NCBI GenBank assembly: GCA_900556875.1
Contig: USQQ01000008.1
Span: 7,693-71,692, forward strand
Direction of reading: 5' to 3'
DNA from: an uncultured Collinsella sp.
Lineage (GTDB): Bacteria; Actinomycetota; Coriobacteriia; Coriobacteriales; Coriobacteriaceae
DNA length: 64,000 nucleotides
The translations under genes were made by a program, and so were the position numbers. This document shows, piece by piece, positions 8,930 through 17,652 of the stretch (the first letter of the stretch is position 1; each line of letters starts with the position of its first letter). The notes under the pieces are model-generated. The model saw only the letters and a program-made list of their open reading frames with translations, was not told the DNA's origin and searched no databases.

Positions 8930-9091
8930 CGACAAACTCCTTACCAAGGTATGCATTCACTCTGAAAAATGCCGTCTTCCAGCATACACGAGGCCTCGCG
9001 CGCCCCGTTTGGTTTATCGTGTAATAACTTATGTCCATCCTGCCCCGACGGCACATCCACCGTCTGGCACGACATACCTGGAGGTCAATAT

Positions 9092-11296
9092 ATGGGTCCT
9101 CGCCAACGACAGGGACACAGCCGTTCAAAGACGCACGCCCTGCCCATAATCCTGCTCTCGTTTTTGGGCTTTCTGCTGATTGCGGGCGTGGCGTTTGGCA
9201 TCGGCATGCTCGGTAACGTCAACCGCTGGCTGTCCGATCTGCCCGACTACACCGACGCCAACGCGTATCTGGTGAGCGAGCCCACCGAGATCGTCGACTG
9301 CAACGGCAACAAGATCGCGAGCTTCTACACGCAAAACCGCAAGTCCATCACCAAGGACGAGGTCTCCCCCTACGTGCTGCAGGGCACCGTTGACGTCGAG
9401 GACGAGCGCTTCTACGAGCACGGCGGTATCGACCTGTGGGGTATCGCGCGTGCTGCGGTGGCAACCCTCGGCGGCGGGCACGAAGGCGCCTCGACGATCA
9501 CCCAGCAGCTTGTGCGCAACACCATCCTGCAGGAGGAGCAATTCGACTCGACCATTGAGCGTAAGGTGCGCGAGGCCTACATCGCTATCAAGATGGAGGA
9601 CATGTACTCCAAAGACGAGATCCTCATGATGTACCTCAACACCATCTATTACGGCCACGGCGCCTACGGCATCGAGGCCGCAGCCGAGACCTATCTGTCC
9701 AAGAGCGCCGCCGACCTCACCCTGAGCGAGGCCGCGCTGTTGATCGGCCTTCCCAACTCGCCCTCGCAGTACGACCCCACGGTCAACCCCGACCTGGCGC
9801 TGTCCCGTCGCAACAAGGTCCTCGACAACATGTTGCGCCTGGGCCACATCACCCAGGAGGAGCACGATGCCGCACAGGCCGAACCCATCACCCTCAATGT
9901 GACCGAAATCTCGGGCAGCGGCGTCGACGTATACTCGCAGCCCTACTTTGTCTCCTACGTCAAGCAGCTGCTGGAGCAGGAGTTCTCGACCGACGTGCTC
10001 TTTAAGGGCGGCCTGACCGTCAAGACCACCATCGACCCCACGATGCAGCAGGTGGCAGAGAATGCCGTCCGCGAGCAGCTCGACACGCTCTCGCTTGACG
10101 GCCTGAACATGGGCATGGTCGTCGTCGACCCCAAGACCGGCTACATCAAGTGCATGGTGGGCGGCTACGACTACAACGCCGACGAGAACCACGTAAACCA
10201 TGCCACGGCCAAGCGTCCCGTCGGCTCCACCTTTAAGGCCTTTACGCTGGCAACTGCCATCCAAAACGGCATGAACCCCAACGTCACCCTCAACTGCAAC
10301 TCGCCGCTCAAGGCCAAGGGCACCACGACCGAGGTCCAAAATTACGCCAACCAGAGCTATGGCAACATCACGCTTAAGCAGGCGACGGCATACTCCTCCA
10401 ACACCGGCTACATCCAGGTGGCGGAAGCCGTCGGTAACAGCAAGATCATCTCGCTCGTCAAAAAGCTCGGCATCGACCCCGCCAAGGACAACATCGAGGA
10501 CGTTCCCGTCATGACCCTCGGCACCGGCTCGATCTCGCCGCTCGAGATGGCCGCCGCCTACGCGACGTTTGCCAACGGCGGCTACTATCGCCAGCCGATC
10601 GCCATCACCGAGATTGACTCTCGTACCGGTTCGGTGCTGTACCAGCACACCGACAATCCCTCACAGGTGCTTACCGAGGGCGAGGCCGCCGCGGTCACCG
10701 ATGTTCTGTCCGGCGTCATGAAGGGCAGCGGTACGGGTGCTGCCGGCGCTCTGAGTGTCAACCAGCCCTATGCCGGCAAGACGGGCACCACCGACAACAC
10801 CACCAACCTGTGGTTCTGCGGCTATACCCCGCAGCTGGCGTGCGCCCTGTGGACCGGCTATTCCGCGGGCGAGATCCCCATCCAAAAGTACGGCACGGAC
10901 CTGCTGGGCGACAGCACCAACCTGCCTGTCTTTAAGCGGTTTATGAACACCGTTCTGACCGGTACCGAGCGCGAGGAGTTTGCGACCGGAACGGCGCCCA
11001 CCTACAAGAACAACAGCGTCTGGAAGTTCTACGGCACCAACAACACCAAGAAGTCGGAGAACGACGACAAGGACAAGGACGAAGAGGAAGAGGAAACCAC
11101 CACAACGACTACCACGACGACCACGACCACCGAGACCACGGGCGGCGACACCACCGGCGGCACCGGTACGACCGGTGGCTCGACGGGTGGCTCCACTGGT
11201 GGTTCGACCGGCGGCGATGGCGGCACGCCTACGCCTACGCCTACGCCTACGCCCACTCCCGACCCCTCGCCCACGCCTGACGATACGGTCGGCTAA
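9092..11296 (+). CDS. Class A penicillin-binding protein (transglycosylase/transpeptidase)
   Basis: Bifunctional peptidoglycan synthase of 734 residues. A membrane anchor spans about residues 17-39. The GT51 transglycosylase domain shows EDERFYEH (103-110) and GASTITQQLVRN (132-143). The transpeptidase domain shows the nucleophile motif STFK (379-382), SSN (435-437) and KTGT (563-566). The C-terminal tail of roughly 85 residues is low complexity: an acidic Asp/Glu/Lys run, a threonine run, GGST repeats and Thr-Pro repeats ending in acidic residues. It probably spans or contacts the cell wall. The start follows GGAGGT at 5 bases; longer starts upstream are Cys-rich and implausible. It is divergent from the U32 gene and ends at a strong terminator. 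Confidence 0.94.
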   Translation: MGPRQRQGHSRSKTHALPIILLSFLGFLLIAGVAFGIGMLGNVNRWLSDLPDYTDANAYLVSEPTEIVDCNGNKIASFYTQNRKSITKDEVSPYVLQGTVDVEDERFYEHGGIDLWGIARAAVATLGGGHEGASTITQQLVRNTILQEEQFDSTIERKVREAYIAIKMEDMYSKDEILMMYLNTIYYGHGAYGIEAAAETYLSKSAADLTLSEAALLIGLPNSPSQYDPTVNPDLALSRRNKVLDNMLRLGHITQEEHDAAQAEPITLNVTEISGSGVDVYSQPYFVSYVKQLLEQEFSTDVLFKGGLTVKTTIDPTMQQVAENAVREQLDTLSLDGLNMGMVVVDPKTGYIKCMVGGYDYNADENHVNHATAKRPVGSTFKAFTLATAIQNGMNPNVTLNCNSPLKAKGTTTEVQNYANQSYGNITLKQATAYSSNTGYIQVAEAVGNSKIISLVKKLGIDPAKDNIEDVPVMTLGTGSISPLEMAAAYATFANGGYYRQPIAITEIDSRTGSVLYQHTDNPSQVLTEGEAAAVTDVLSGVMKGSGTGAAGALSVNQPYAGKTGTTDNTTNLWFCGYTPQLACALWTGYSAGEIPIQKYGTDLLGDSTNLPVFKRFMNTVLTGTEREEFATGTAPTYKNNSVWKFYGTNNTKKSENDDKDKDEEEEETTTTTTTTTTTTETTGGDTTGGTGTTGGSTGGSTGGSTGGDGGTPTPTPTPTPTPDPSPTPDDTVG

Positions 11297-11320
11297 GAAG
11301 TACGCGACTAAAGCCAACAA

Positions 11321-11357
11321 GGCCCCGAGCAGCTTATTGAACTGCTCGGGGCCTTTT
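11321..11357 (+). terminator. Intrinsic terminator after the penicillin-binding protein gene
   Basis: GGCCCCGAGCAG (11321-11332) and CTGCTCGGGGCC (11342-11353) form a perfect 12-bp stem with a 9-base loop, followed by TTTT. Confidence 0.9.
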
Positions 11358-11480
11358 AGTTTGAAGCGACCTGGTGGGCGGTCTTTATACCGGCAAACAA
11401 AAAGGGGTACCGACCAACGTCGATGCCCCTTACAAGCCACTATGTCAGCGCACACAATGCCGAGCGCACGACCCGCACAC

Positions 11481-11918
11481 CTACTTGCGAGAATTGCTCA
11501 ACTTATTGATCAGCGCCTCGAGACGCTCGCCGTCCTCGGCCGTCTGGGCAATAACCAAAATCGTATCGTTGCCGGCAAGCGAGCCAAGCACATCGGGTAA
11601 CTCTGCCGCATCAACGGCGGCGGCGATGCCGGAAGCCGTGCCAGGCTGAGCCTTGATCATAACCAGATTATCAGTACGCAGAACGCCCGTTACGAGCTCG
11701 GAAACCATACGCTGCAGGTGCAGGTCCTCTGCCAGAACATAGATGCCCTCAGGGAGCTTACGCAGCCCCATATCGGCAATATCGCGAGAGACAGTCGCCT
11801 GCGTGCAATCAAAGCCCATAGCACGGAGCTCATCGACCAGCACGCGCTGCGTGCGGACATCCTTATTGCGCACAATATCTCTAATGGCATCCTGGCGCCC
11901 ATTGCGTTTTTTAGCCAT
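11481..11918 (-). CDS. argR: Arginine repressor ArgR
   Basis: Transcriptional regulator of arginine metabolism. The 145-residue protein has an N-terminal winged helix with the typical TQATVSRDIADMGLRK recognition segment and a C-terminal oligomerisation/arginine-binding domain (VDAAELPDVLGSLAGNDTI). Length agrees with ArgR/AhrC (about 150). The ATG follows GGAGAGAGG; an upstream start would add 11 residues. A 15-bp palindrome lies 34 bases upstream of the start and may be an autoregulatory site. No arginine biosynthesis gene is in the window; ygeW is a carbamoyltransferase homologue but lies 18 kb away. Confidence 0.92.
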   Translation of the reverse strand: MAKKRNGRQDAIRDIVRNKDVRTQRVLVDELRAMGFDCTQATVSRDIADMGLRKLPEGIYVLAEDLHLQRMVSELVTGVLRTDNLVMIKAQPGTASGIAAAVDAAELPDVLGSLAGNDTILVIAQTAEDGERLEALINKLSNSRK

Positions 11919-11951
11919 ACAAACCCTCTCTCCAAAAGATGGCGGAGACAA

Positions 11952-11966
11952 TCAATCAGTGATTGA
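11952..11966 (-). promoter_or_regulatory. Palindrome upstream of argR, possible ARG box
   Basis: TCAATCA-G-TGATTGA is a perfect 7-bp dyad 34 bases upstream of the argR start, in an AT-rich stretch that probably holds the promoter. ARG boxes of other bacteria are AT-rich 18-bp dyads of TGAAT...ATTCA type; this resembles them only loosely. A second dyad, CGAAACAA/TTGTTTCG, is at 12012-12039. Confidence 0.35.
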
Positions 11967-12050
11967 ATAGTTTAACGCTATTTGAAGGCTTTTGTGTATA
12001 AGAACGCATTTCGAAACAATTCTATGCAAGTTTGTTTCGTAATGAGCCGT

Positions 12051-13100
12051 TTAGGCGGTTTTTGCGCCCGTCCGGTTAAGAAAAGCTGCCAGATGCGTAC
12101 ACATCACGCAGCGCGCGGGCTTGGCGCTGGCGATCGGCCCAAACAACAGACCGAGTCCCCGATGGTTATCCTTGAGCGCGGCGACCATCTGACGGGTTCG
12201 AGGCGCCTCGAGCATATCACGCATGCGGGCGGAACGCTCGATTGACGACACCCCATGCGGGCTCAGACACAAATTCTCGATGCAGGCGACCAGTCCGGCA
12301 AAGTAGAACTTTTGGCTTGCCAGCTTGAGCCGACCACCGCTATCTGCTTCCGAGAGTGAGTCCGCAAGCTCGTCGAGCGCTCGAGTGTCATCGGATATCC
12401 TGGCATACATGGTGGGATCAAAGGCATCTGTAAGCTTAGGTGCCGCCGCGTGGAAACAAGCGTCGCCGCAGCCGGACACGAATCGTGCCTGCGAGAGCGC
12501 ATAAGCCATAAACTCAACCGTACGGTACGCCTTGCCGCGCGACAGGCATGCCTCAAACAGCGGACGGCTATACATCACGCCAGAGGTCTGAGCGACTAGG
12601 CCGCCCAAAATCAACTGGGGCAGCCCAGTCACCATAGAAGACTCGTCTTCTATGGCAATAGAGGCAGCATCCAAGACACGCGAATGGCGCTCTCGATGTG
12701 CATCATAGCGGTCGAGCGACACCGTGGGGAACACTATGTCTGCCGCAGTATCGCACGCGATATCGACCATCTTGGAAAGGGACTGCGGAGCAAACCACTC
12801 ATCGGCGTTCATAGCGATGATTTGAGAGCCGCGCGAGGCATCAAAACCGGCACGAAGACAAGCGCTGTGCTTCGCGTCCTCGACGTCAATCAAATCAATA
12901 TGGATGTCCCTGTCGGCAGCAACTTGAAGCGAATGGCGCACACCGGGCGCAGTATCGCGACAGACAACGACAATCTGCAAATCGTAGAGGTCTTGGTTCT
13001 GGATACTCTCGAGCGCACGCATCGCATAGCTGGGCGAACCTTCTACCACAAGGATCACCGAAAGTCGCGGATGCGAGCCACGTCGAACCAAGTTTTCCAT
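12051..13100 (-). CDS. Family 2 glycosyltransferase-like protein
   Basis: A 349-residue protein with a GT-A nucleotide-sugar-binding fold in its first half: the LSVILVVEGSPSYAMRALESIQNQ opening (a beta strand, then the helix typical of GT2) and NADEWF near residue 97 in the place of the DXD metal motif. No membrane segment is evident. The second half (residues 200-349) is helical and unassigned, and its last residues carry CVMC. Substrate unknown; roles in cell-surface glycan synthesis are typical of the family. It sits alone between argR and truA on the same strand. The start follows GAGAGG. The weak conservation of the acceptor half keeps this tentative. Confidence 0.65.
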   Translation of the reverse strand: MENLVRRGSHPRLSVILVVEGSPSYAMRALESIQNQDLYDLQIVVVCRDTAPGVRHSLQVAADRDIHIDLIDVEDAKHSACLRAGFDASRGSQIIAMNADEWFAPQSLSKMVDIACDTAADIVFPTVSLDRYDAHRERHSRVLDAASIAIEDESSMVTGLPQLILGGLVAQTSGVMYSRPLFEACLSRGKAYRTVEFMAYALSQARFVSGCGDACFHAAAPKLTDAFDPTMYARISDDTRALDELADSLSEADSGGRLKLASQKFYFAGLVACIENLCLSPHGVSSIERSARMRDMLEAPRTRQMVAALKDNHRGLGLLFGPIASAKPARCVMCTHLAAFLNRTGAKTA

Positions 13101-13252
13101 CCTCTCGATAGCACCAAATCAAACTGTCGTTCATGGTACACCCGAGCTATAAAAGCAACGAGCCGCCTAACATGTTGCACGCCAAGAACAGATGTTGCAC
13201 ACGCGCAGCTCACACATAGTATGTGCAAGGCACAGACGCGCCGAGCACTCCC

Positions 13253-14077
13253 CTAGTCGAGAACGACAAGCTCGTCGGGGCCGTAATCCACACCCATAAA
13301 CGTAAGGCCGCAGGCAGGCGCCGTGGGACCCGCAGCGGTTCGGTCACGGGCGTCAATAACCTCGCGCATCCACTGGGGATCGCGACGATGCATGCCAATC
13401 TCCACGAGCGTTCCTACAATGGTACGCACCATCGAGTGCAAAAACGCATTGCCCTCGATAGTGAAGGTCAGGATATCCTCGCCAAAAGCGACCTCGTGGC
13501 CAAACTCCGCACGCATCACGCAGCGGTGCGTGGGCTTGCCCACAGCAGAGGCAACCTTGCAAAAGCTCTTAAAGTCCTGCTCGCCCAAAAGCGCAGGGCA
13601 GGCGGCCGCCATCGCATCGACGTCGAGGGGATAGCGATGCCACCACACCGCACCGCGCGAGAGCACGGGGCGCGCATCGCGATCGGCAATACGGTACGTA
13701 TACGTACGGGACCGCGCGTCAAAGCGGGCAGAAAAGCCCCTACGGGCCTTGTAGACCTCGTTTATGGCGATATCTTTGGGCAGGAGGGCATCCATAGCCC
13801 TCAGCCACCTACGGCGCGTCAGAGCAAGCTCAGCGTCCGTTACGGGCACGCTAATGTACTGGGCCACCGCATGCACGCCGGCATCGGTACGACCCGCACA
13901 CGTCAGATCGATCGGGCGGCGCAGCAGCGTCTCGATAGCGCGGCGCAACTCGCCCGCAACAGTCGTCTGGCCCGGCTGCTCGGCAAATCCGCTATAGGAC
14001 GAGCCATCATAGGCAACACAGAATACAAGCGTGGCATCGAGCTCAGGAATCGAATTGAAATCAGACGGCGCGGTCAT
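13253..14077 (-). CDS. truA: tRNA pseudouridine synthase A
   Basis: Converts uridines 38-40 of the tRNA anticodon stem to pseudouridine. The 274-residue protein has the TruA catalytic motif AGRTDAGVHA at 61-70 with the nucleophile Asp65, the VAYDGSSYSGF opening, the RTYTYRI block and FLHSMVRTIVGTLVEIG near the C terminus. The ATG follows GGGAG at about 5-6 bases; a TTG five codons upstream is less likely. It lies downstream of rplQ beyond a terminator, the order often seen (rplQ-truA). Confidence 0.94.
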   Translation of the reverse strand: MTAPSDFNSIPELDATLVFCVAYDGSSYSGFAEQPGQTTVAGELRRAIETLLRRPIDLTCAGRTDAGVHAVAQYISVPVTDAELALTRRRWLRAMDALLPKDIAINEVYKARRGFSARFDARSRTYTYRIADRDARPVLSRGAVWWHRYPLDVDAMAAACPALLGEQDFKSFCKVASAVGKPTHRCVMRAEFGHEVAFGEDILTFTIEGNAFLHSMVRTIVGTLVEIGMHRRDPQWMREVIDARDRTAAGPTAPACGLTFMGVDYGPDELVVLD

Positions 14078-14112
14078 GGGCGCTCCCAACAAACAATCAA
14101 CGGTATCGCGAC

Positions 14113-14143
14113 AAAAAAAGAGGGGTACGCGAACGTACCCCTC
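14113..14143 (-). terminator. Intrinsic terminator at the end of the ribosomal operon
   Basis: Read leftward, GAGGGGTACG and CGTACCCCTC form a perfect 10-bp stem with a 4-base loop, followed by seven T residues. It separates rplQ from truA and ends the long rplE-to-rplQ operon. Confidence 0.9.
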
Positions 14144-14169
14144 GAATATAGCCTATGCAGACGGATTGT

Positions 14170-14637
14170 CTACTCAGCGGTCTCCTCAGCAGGAGCCTCC
14201 TCGACGGCCTCGACCTTCTTGGGAGCAGCGGCCTTCTTGGGGGCCGGAGCAGCCTTCTTGGCCTTAGGCGTGCAAGGCTCGGTGACGAGCTCCATGATAA
14301 CGATAGGAGCGTTGTCGCCCTTACGGTTGCCGAGCTTCATGATGCGGGTGTAACCGCCGTTGCGGTCCTGCCACATGCCCTGGGCAGCCTTGTCGAAGAT
14401 CTCGGCAACGAGCTGCTTATCGCCGAGCTTGGCGATGGCCAGACGACGAGAGTGCAGGTCGCCCTTCTTGGCCCAGGTGATGATCGGATCGACGACCGAA
14501 CGCAGCGCCTTAGCGCGGGTCTCGGTGGTCTTGATGCGGTCGTTCTCGAAGAGGGCCTTGGCCAGGCTCTTCTTCATGGCCTTGGTGTGGCTCGCATCGG
14601 TGCCGAGCTTCAGGCCCTTCTTAACGTTGTGACGCAT
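14170..14637 (-). CDS. rplQ: 50S ribosomal protein L17
   Basis: Large-subunit protein near the exit tunnel. The 155-residue protein starts with MRHNVKKGLKLGTDASH and contains the conserved LFENDRIKTTETRAK and NRKGDNAPIVIMEL blocks. It carries a C-terminal extension of about 40 residues rich in Lys, Ala, Pro and Glu (KKAAPAPKKAAAP type), typical of actinobacterial L17 and absent from E. coli L17. It is the last gene of the operon, following rpoA, with the terminator just downstream. Confidence 0.96.
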   Translation of the reverse strand: MRHNVKKGLKLGTDASHTKAMKKSLAKALFENDRIKTTETRAKALRSVVDPIITWAKKGDLHSRRLAIAKLGDKQLVAEIFDKAAQGMWQDRNGGYTRIMKLGNRKGDNAPIVIMELVTEPCTPKAKKAAPAPKKAAAPKKVEAVEEAPAEETAE

Positions 14638-14667
14638 GGTCTAGTTTCTCCTCAAATATGCGAAGCA

Positions 14668-15609
14668 TTAAGCCTTCAGGCTCAGGCCCATGGACTCAAG
14701 CTTGTCCTTCACTTCCTCGATCGACTTAACACCGAAGTTACGGATGTTAAGCAGATCGTTCTCCGAGAACTCAACGAGCTGACGGACCGAGTGAATGCTG
14801 GCGCGCTTAAGGCAGTTGTAGGAACGGACGGAAAGGTCCAGATCCTCGATCTGCTTGTCCAGCTCGGCGTTGTCGTTGGTGACCTCGGGAGCGAAGATCG
14901 AAGCCTCCTCCTCGACCTCGGGGGTCTCGGCAAGGTTCATAAAGGCAGCCATATGCTGGTTGATGATATTGGCAGCCTGGACCACGGCGTCGCGCGGAGC
15001 GATGGAGCCGTTGGTCTCGATCTCGAGGACAAGGCGGTCGTAGTCGGTGTGCTGACCGACACGGCAAGCCTCAACGAGCTTGGCGCAACGGGAAACCGGC
15101 GAGTACAGCGAGTCGACGTGGATCACACCGATGGGATCGTTGTCGCGCTTGTTAGCCTCGCCAGAGACATAGCCGCGGCCATAGCCGATGCGCATGCTCA
15201 TGGTGAGATGGCCACCCTCGGTGAGCGTAGCGATGTGCTGCTCGGGGTTGACCAGCTCAAACTCGGACGGAATAAAGAAGTCCGCACCGGTGACCTCGCA
15301 GGGGCCGTCAACCGAGATGGTGGCGGTCGCCTCGTCGGTCGTGCCGAGAGCCCTGAAGACAAGACCCTTGACATTCAGGACGATGTCGGTGACATCCTCG
15401 ACCATGTTAGGGATGGTCATGAACTCGTGCTGCGCACCATCGATCTGAATAGCCTCGACGGCGGCACCCTCGAGCGAGGACAGAAGAACGCGACGAAGGG
15501 AGTTACCCAGCGTATCGCCGTAACCACGCTCGAGCGGCTCGACGGAGACACGAGCAGACGTCTCGTTGATCTCTTCGACCTGAACCTGAGGCCTAATGAA
15601 TTCTGACAT
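14668..15609 (-). CDS. rpoA: DNA-directed RNA polymerase alpha subunit
   Basis: A 313-residue alpha subunit. The N-terminal domain (about residues 1-230) has the dimerisation/beta-binding signature GYGDTLGNSLRRVLLSS. An acidic linker follows. The C-terminal domain has the DNA/activator-contact helices LKRASIHSVRQLVEFSE and NIRNFGVKSIEEVK. Length is normal. It lies between rpsD and rplQ in the canonical order rpsM-rpsK-rpsD-rpoA-rplQ, with gaps of about 30 bases that support cotranscription. Confidence 0.97.
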   Translation of the reverse strand: MSEFIRPQVQVEEINETSARVSVEPLERGYGDTLGNSLRRVLLSSLEGAAVEAIQIDGAQHEFMTIPNMVEDVTDIVLNVKGLVFRALGTTDEATATISVDGPCEVTGADFFIPSEFELVNPEQHIATLTEGGHLTMSMRIGYGRGYVSGEANKRDNDPIGVIHVDSLYSPVSRCAKLVEACRVGQHTDYDRLVLEIETNGSIAPRDAVVQAANIINQHMAAFMNLAETPEVEEEASIFAPEVTNDNAELDKQIEDLDLSVRSYNCLKRASIHSVRQLVEFSENDLLNIRNFGVKSIEEVKDKLESMGLSLKA

Positions 15610-15641
15610 GTATTACCTCCAGCCTCAGCAGCCCGGATGGA

Positions 15642-16238
15642 CTACTTAGAGTAGAGCTCGACGATGAGCTGCTCGTTGATATCACCGCTGATCTGCTCAC
15701 GCGTCGGCAGAGCGAGCACGTTACCAGACAGCTTCTCGATATCGACCTCGAGCCAGCCAGGGACCTCAAAGCGCTCGGAGGAAATCAGGGCCTCCTTGAT
15801 GGGGAGGAGGTCACGGAACTTCTCGCCGACAGCGACGACGTCGCCGGCCTTGACGCGGTAGGACGGGATGTCCACGCGCTTGCCGTTCACGGTGAAGTGA
15901 CCGTGACGGACGGACTGACGAGCCTCTTTGCGGGTACGGGCGAAGCCAAGACGGAAGACAACGTTGTCGAGGCGAGACTCAAGGATGATCATGAGGTTCT
16001 CACCGGTGACGCCGTTCATCTTGCGGGCCTTGTTGAAGTAGCCGTGGAACTGCTTCTCCAGAACGCCATAGATAAACTTGACCTTCTGCTTCTCGCGCAG
16101 CTGCATGCCGTACTCAGATTCCTTGCGACGGCGCTTGGGCTGACGGATAGATTCCTTCTTGCTGCTGTAACCGAGCTCAGCGGGATCGATCCCGAGCTGA
16201 CGGCAGCGCTTAAGAACAGGAGTCCTGTCGATTGCCAT
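15642..16238 (-). CDS. rpsD: 30S ribosomal protein S4
   Basis: Small-subunit assembly protein of 198 residues that binds 16S rRNA; in many bacteria it also represses its own operon. The S4 domain is visible as the SRLDNVVFRLGFARTRKEAR and VRHGHFTVNGKRVDIPSY blocks. The N terminus lacks the four-Cys zinc knuckle seen in some S4 proteins (only one Cys, in KRCRQLGI), so it is the zinc-independent form. It sits between rpsK and rpoA. Confidence 0.96.
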   Translation of the reverse strand: MAIDRTPVLKRCRQLGIDPAELGYSSKKESIRQPKRRRKESEYGMQLREKQKVKFIYGVLEKQFHGYFNKARKMNGVTGENLMIILESRLDNVVFRLGFARTRKEARQSVRHGHFTVNGKRVDIPSYRVKAGDVVAVGEKFRDLLPIKEALISSERFEVPGWLEVDIEKLSGNVLALPTREQISGDINEQLIVELYSK

Positions 16239-16257
16239 ATTGATACGATCCTTTCAG

Positions 16258-16662
16258 TTACACGCGGCGACGCTTCTTGGGGCGGCAGCCGTTGTGCGGG
16301 ATGGGGGTCTTGTCCTGGATGCTCGAGACCTCGAGGCCAGCAGCCTGGAGGGAGCGGATGGCGGTCTCACGACCGGAGCCGGGGCCCTTGACGAAGACGG
16401 AAACCTTCTTCATACCGTGCTCCATGGCCTGCTTGGCAGCAGCCTCGGCAGCCATCTGGGCAGCGAACGGCGTGGACTTACGGGAGCCCTTGAAGCCCAC
16501 CTGGCCAGCCGACTTCCAGGAAATGACGTTGCCCTGGGGATCGGTGATCGAAACGATCGTGTTGTTAAACGTAGAACGAATGTGAGCCTGGCCCACGGAA
16601 ATGTTCTTACGGTCCGCGCGCTTCAGACGGGCAGCGCGAACGTTCTTCTTAGCAGTAGCCAT
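16258..16662 (-). CDS. rpsK: 30S ribosomal protein S11
   Basis: Platform protein of the small subunit, 134 residues. Conserved blocks are AHIRSTFNNTIVSITD, GFKGSRKSTPFAAQ, the VKGPGSGRETAIRSLQAAGL signature and a C-terminal NGCRPKKRRRV. Its start lies 14 bases after the rpsM stop region, in the canonical operon position. Confidence 0.96.
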   Translation of the reverse strand: MATAKKNVRAARLKRADRKNISVGQAHIRSTFNNTIVSITDPQGNVISWKSAGQVGFKGSRKSTPFAAQMAAEAAAKQAMEHGMKKVSVFVKGPGSGRETAIRSLQAAGLEVSSIQDKTPIPHNGCRPKKRRRV

Positions 16663-16676
16663 CTATCTAGCGCTCC

Positions 16677-17051
16677 TTATTTCTTCTTCTTAGCACCGAT
16701 CTGACGCTTCGGGCCCTTGCGGGTACGAGCGTTAGTGTGGGTGCGCTGGCCGCGGACCGGGAGGCCCTTGCGGTGACGAAGGCCGCGGTTGCAGCCGATG
16801 TCCATAAGGCGCTTGACGTTCTGGTTGCGCTCACGGCGGAGGTCGCCCTCAACCATGATCTGGTTCTTATCGATATAATCGCGGATGGCGTTAACCTCAT
16901 CCTCGGTGAGGTCCTTAACGCGCGTATCCACGTTAACGTTGCACTCGACGCAGATCTTCGTCGCAGTGGTGCGGCCGATGCCGTAAATGTAGGTCAGACC
17001 GATCTCAACGCGCTTCTCACGCGGGAGGTCGACACCATTAATACGGGCCAA
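16677..17051 (-). CDS. rpsM: 30S ribosomal protein S13
   Basis: Head protein of the small subunit that contacts the P-site tRNA and L5, 124 residues. It has MARINGVDLPREKRVEIGLTYIYGIG at the start in sliding form (key residues GVDLP and YIYGIG), the RRERNQNVKRLMDIGCNRGLR region and the RTHTNARTRKGP tail ending in a poly-lysine stretch. It follows rpmJ closely in the operon. Confidence 0.96.
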   Translation of the reverse strand: MARINGVDLPREKRVEIGLTYIYGIGRTTATKICVECNVNVDTRVKDLTEDEVNAIRDYIDKNQIMVEGDLRRERNQNVKRLMDIGCNRGLRHRKGLPVRGQRTHTNARTRKGPKRQIGAKKKK

Positions 17052-17065
17052 CGTAGTCTCCTCTC

Positions 17066-17179
17066 TTAACCCTGACGCTGCTTATGACGGGGGTTCTCGC
17101 AAATGACGAGGACCTTGCCATGGCGCCTAATGATTTTGCACTTATCGCACATCTTCTTGACCGAAGGACGTACCTTCAT
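17066..17179 (-). CDS. rpmJ: 50S ribosomal protein L36
   Basis: A 37-residue protein. Translation from the ATG gives MKVRPSVKKMCDKCKIIRR and then HGKVLVICENPRHKQRQG. It is the zinc-binding form, with C-x2-C, then Cys and His ligands (CDKC...C...H). The start is preceded by GAAAGGAAG about 5 bases upstream. It sits between infA and rpsM as in most bacterial spc/alpha operon junctions, with its stop codon 15 bases before the rpsM start. Confidence 0.95.
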   Translation of the reverse strand: MKVRPSVKKMCDKCKIIRRHGKVLVICENPRHKQRQG

Positions 17180-17329
17180 CGTTCTTCCTTTCGGTAGCGC
17201 TCAAACTACTTCCCTACTATCTACTCGCCCAGCCGCAGGCGTTTAAAACTATGGCTGGTCTTCACACACAATCCGACCGTAGGTTGAGCTAAGCCTGCAG
17301 TCGGAAATGGAGTGCGTGTATGCGTGCCG

Positions 17330-17548
17330 CTATTTGTAGCGATAGGTGATGCGGCCGCGGGTCAGGTCGTACGGGGAAAGCTCCACGACAACCCTGTCAC
17401 CGGGGAGAATACGGATGTAATTCATTCGGATCTTGCCAGAAATGTTGCATAGAACCGAATGACCGTTCTCGAGCTCGACCTTAAACATGGCGTTGGGCAG
17501 CGGTTCCTTTACCGTACCCTCGAGCTCAATTGCGTCTTCCTTCTTCAC
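17330..17548 (-). CDS. infA: Translation initiation factor IF-1
   Basis: Binds the ribosomal A site during initiation. It has an S1/OB-fold sequence with KKEDAIELEGTVKEPLPNAM, the SGKIRMNYIRILPGDRVVVE core and the YDLTRGRITYR ending. Starting at the GTG gives 72 residues, the standard IF-1 length. A TTG two codons upstream is an alternative, and the Shine-Dalgarno (AGAAAG) is weak for both. It lies between map and rpmJ, with 150 bases to rpmJ that may hold an internal promoter. Confidence 0.95.
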   Translation of the reverse strand: MKKEDAIELEGTVKEPLPNAMFKVELENGHSVLCNISGKIRMNYIRILPGDRVVVELSPYDLTRGRITYRYK

Positions 17549-17652
17549 AAGCAATCATCTTTCTCTAGAAAACGACAGCGATTGAGTATTCTACAACACG
17601 TATGCACGCATCGTATTAACTTCGTAATGGCTCCACAACTAAGCGGAACTTG

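Noticed and set aside
9125..10648. A 507-codon leftward open frame inside the penicillin-binding protein gene.
   Set aside because: Antisense shadow; no ribosome-binding site and no known motif.
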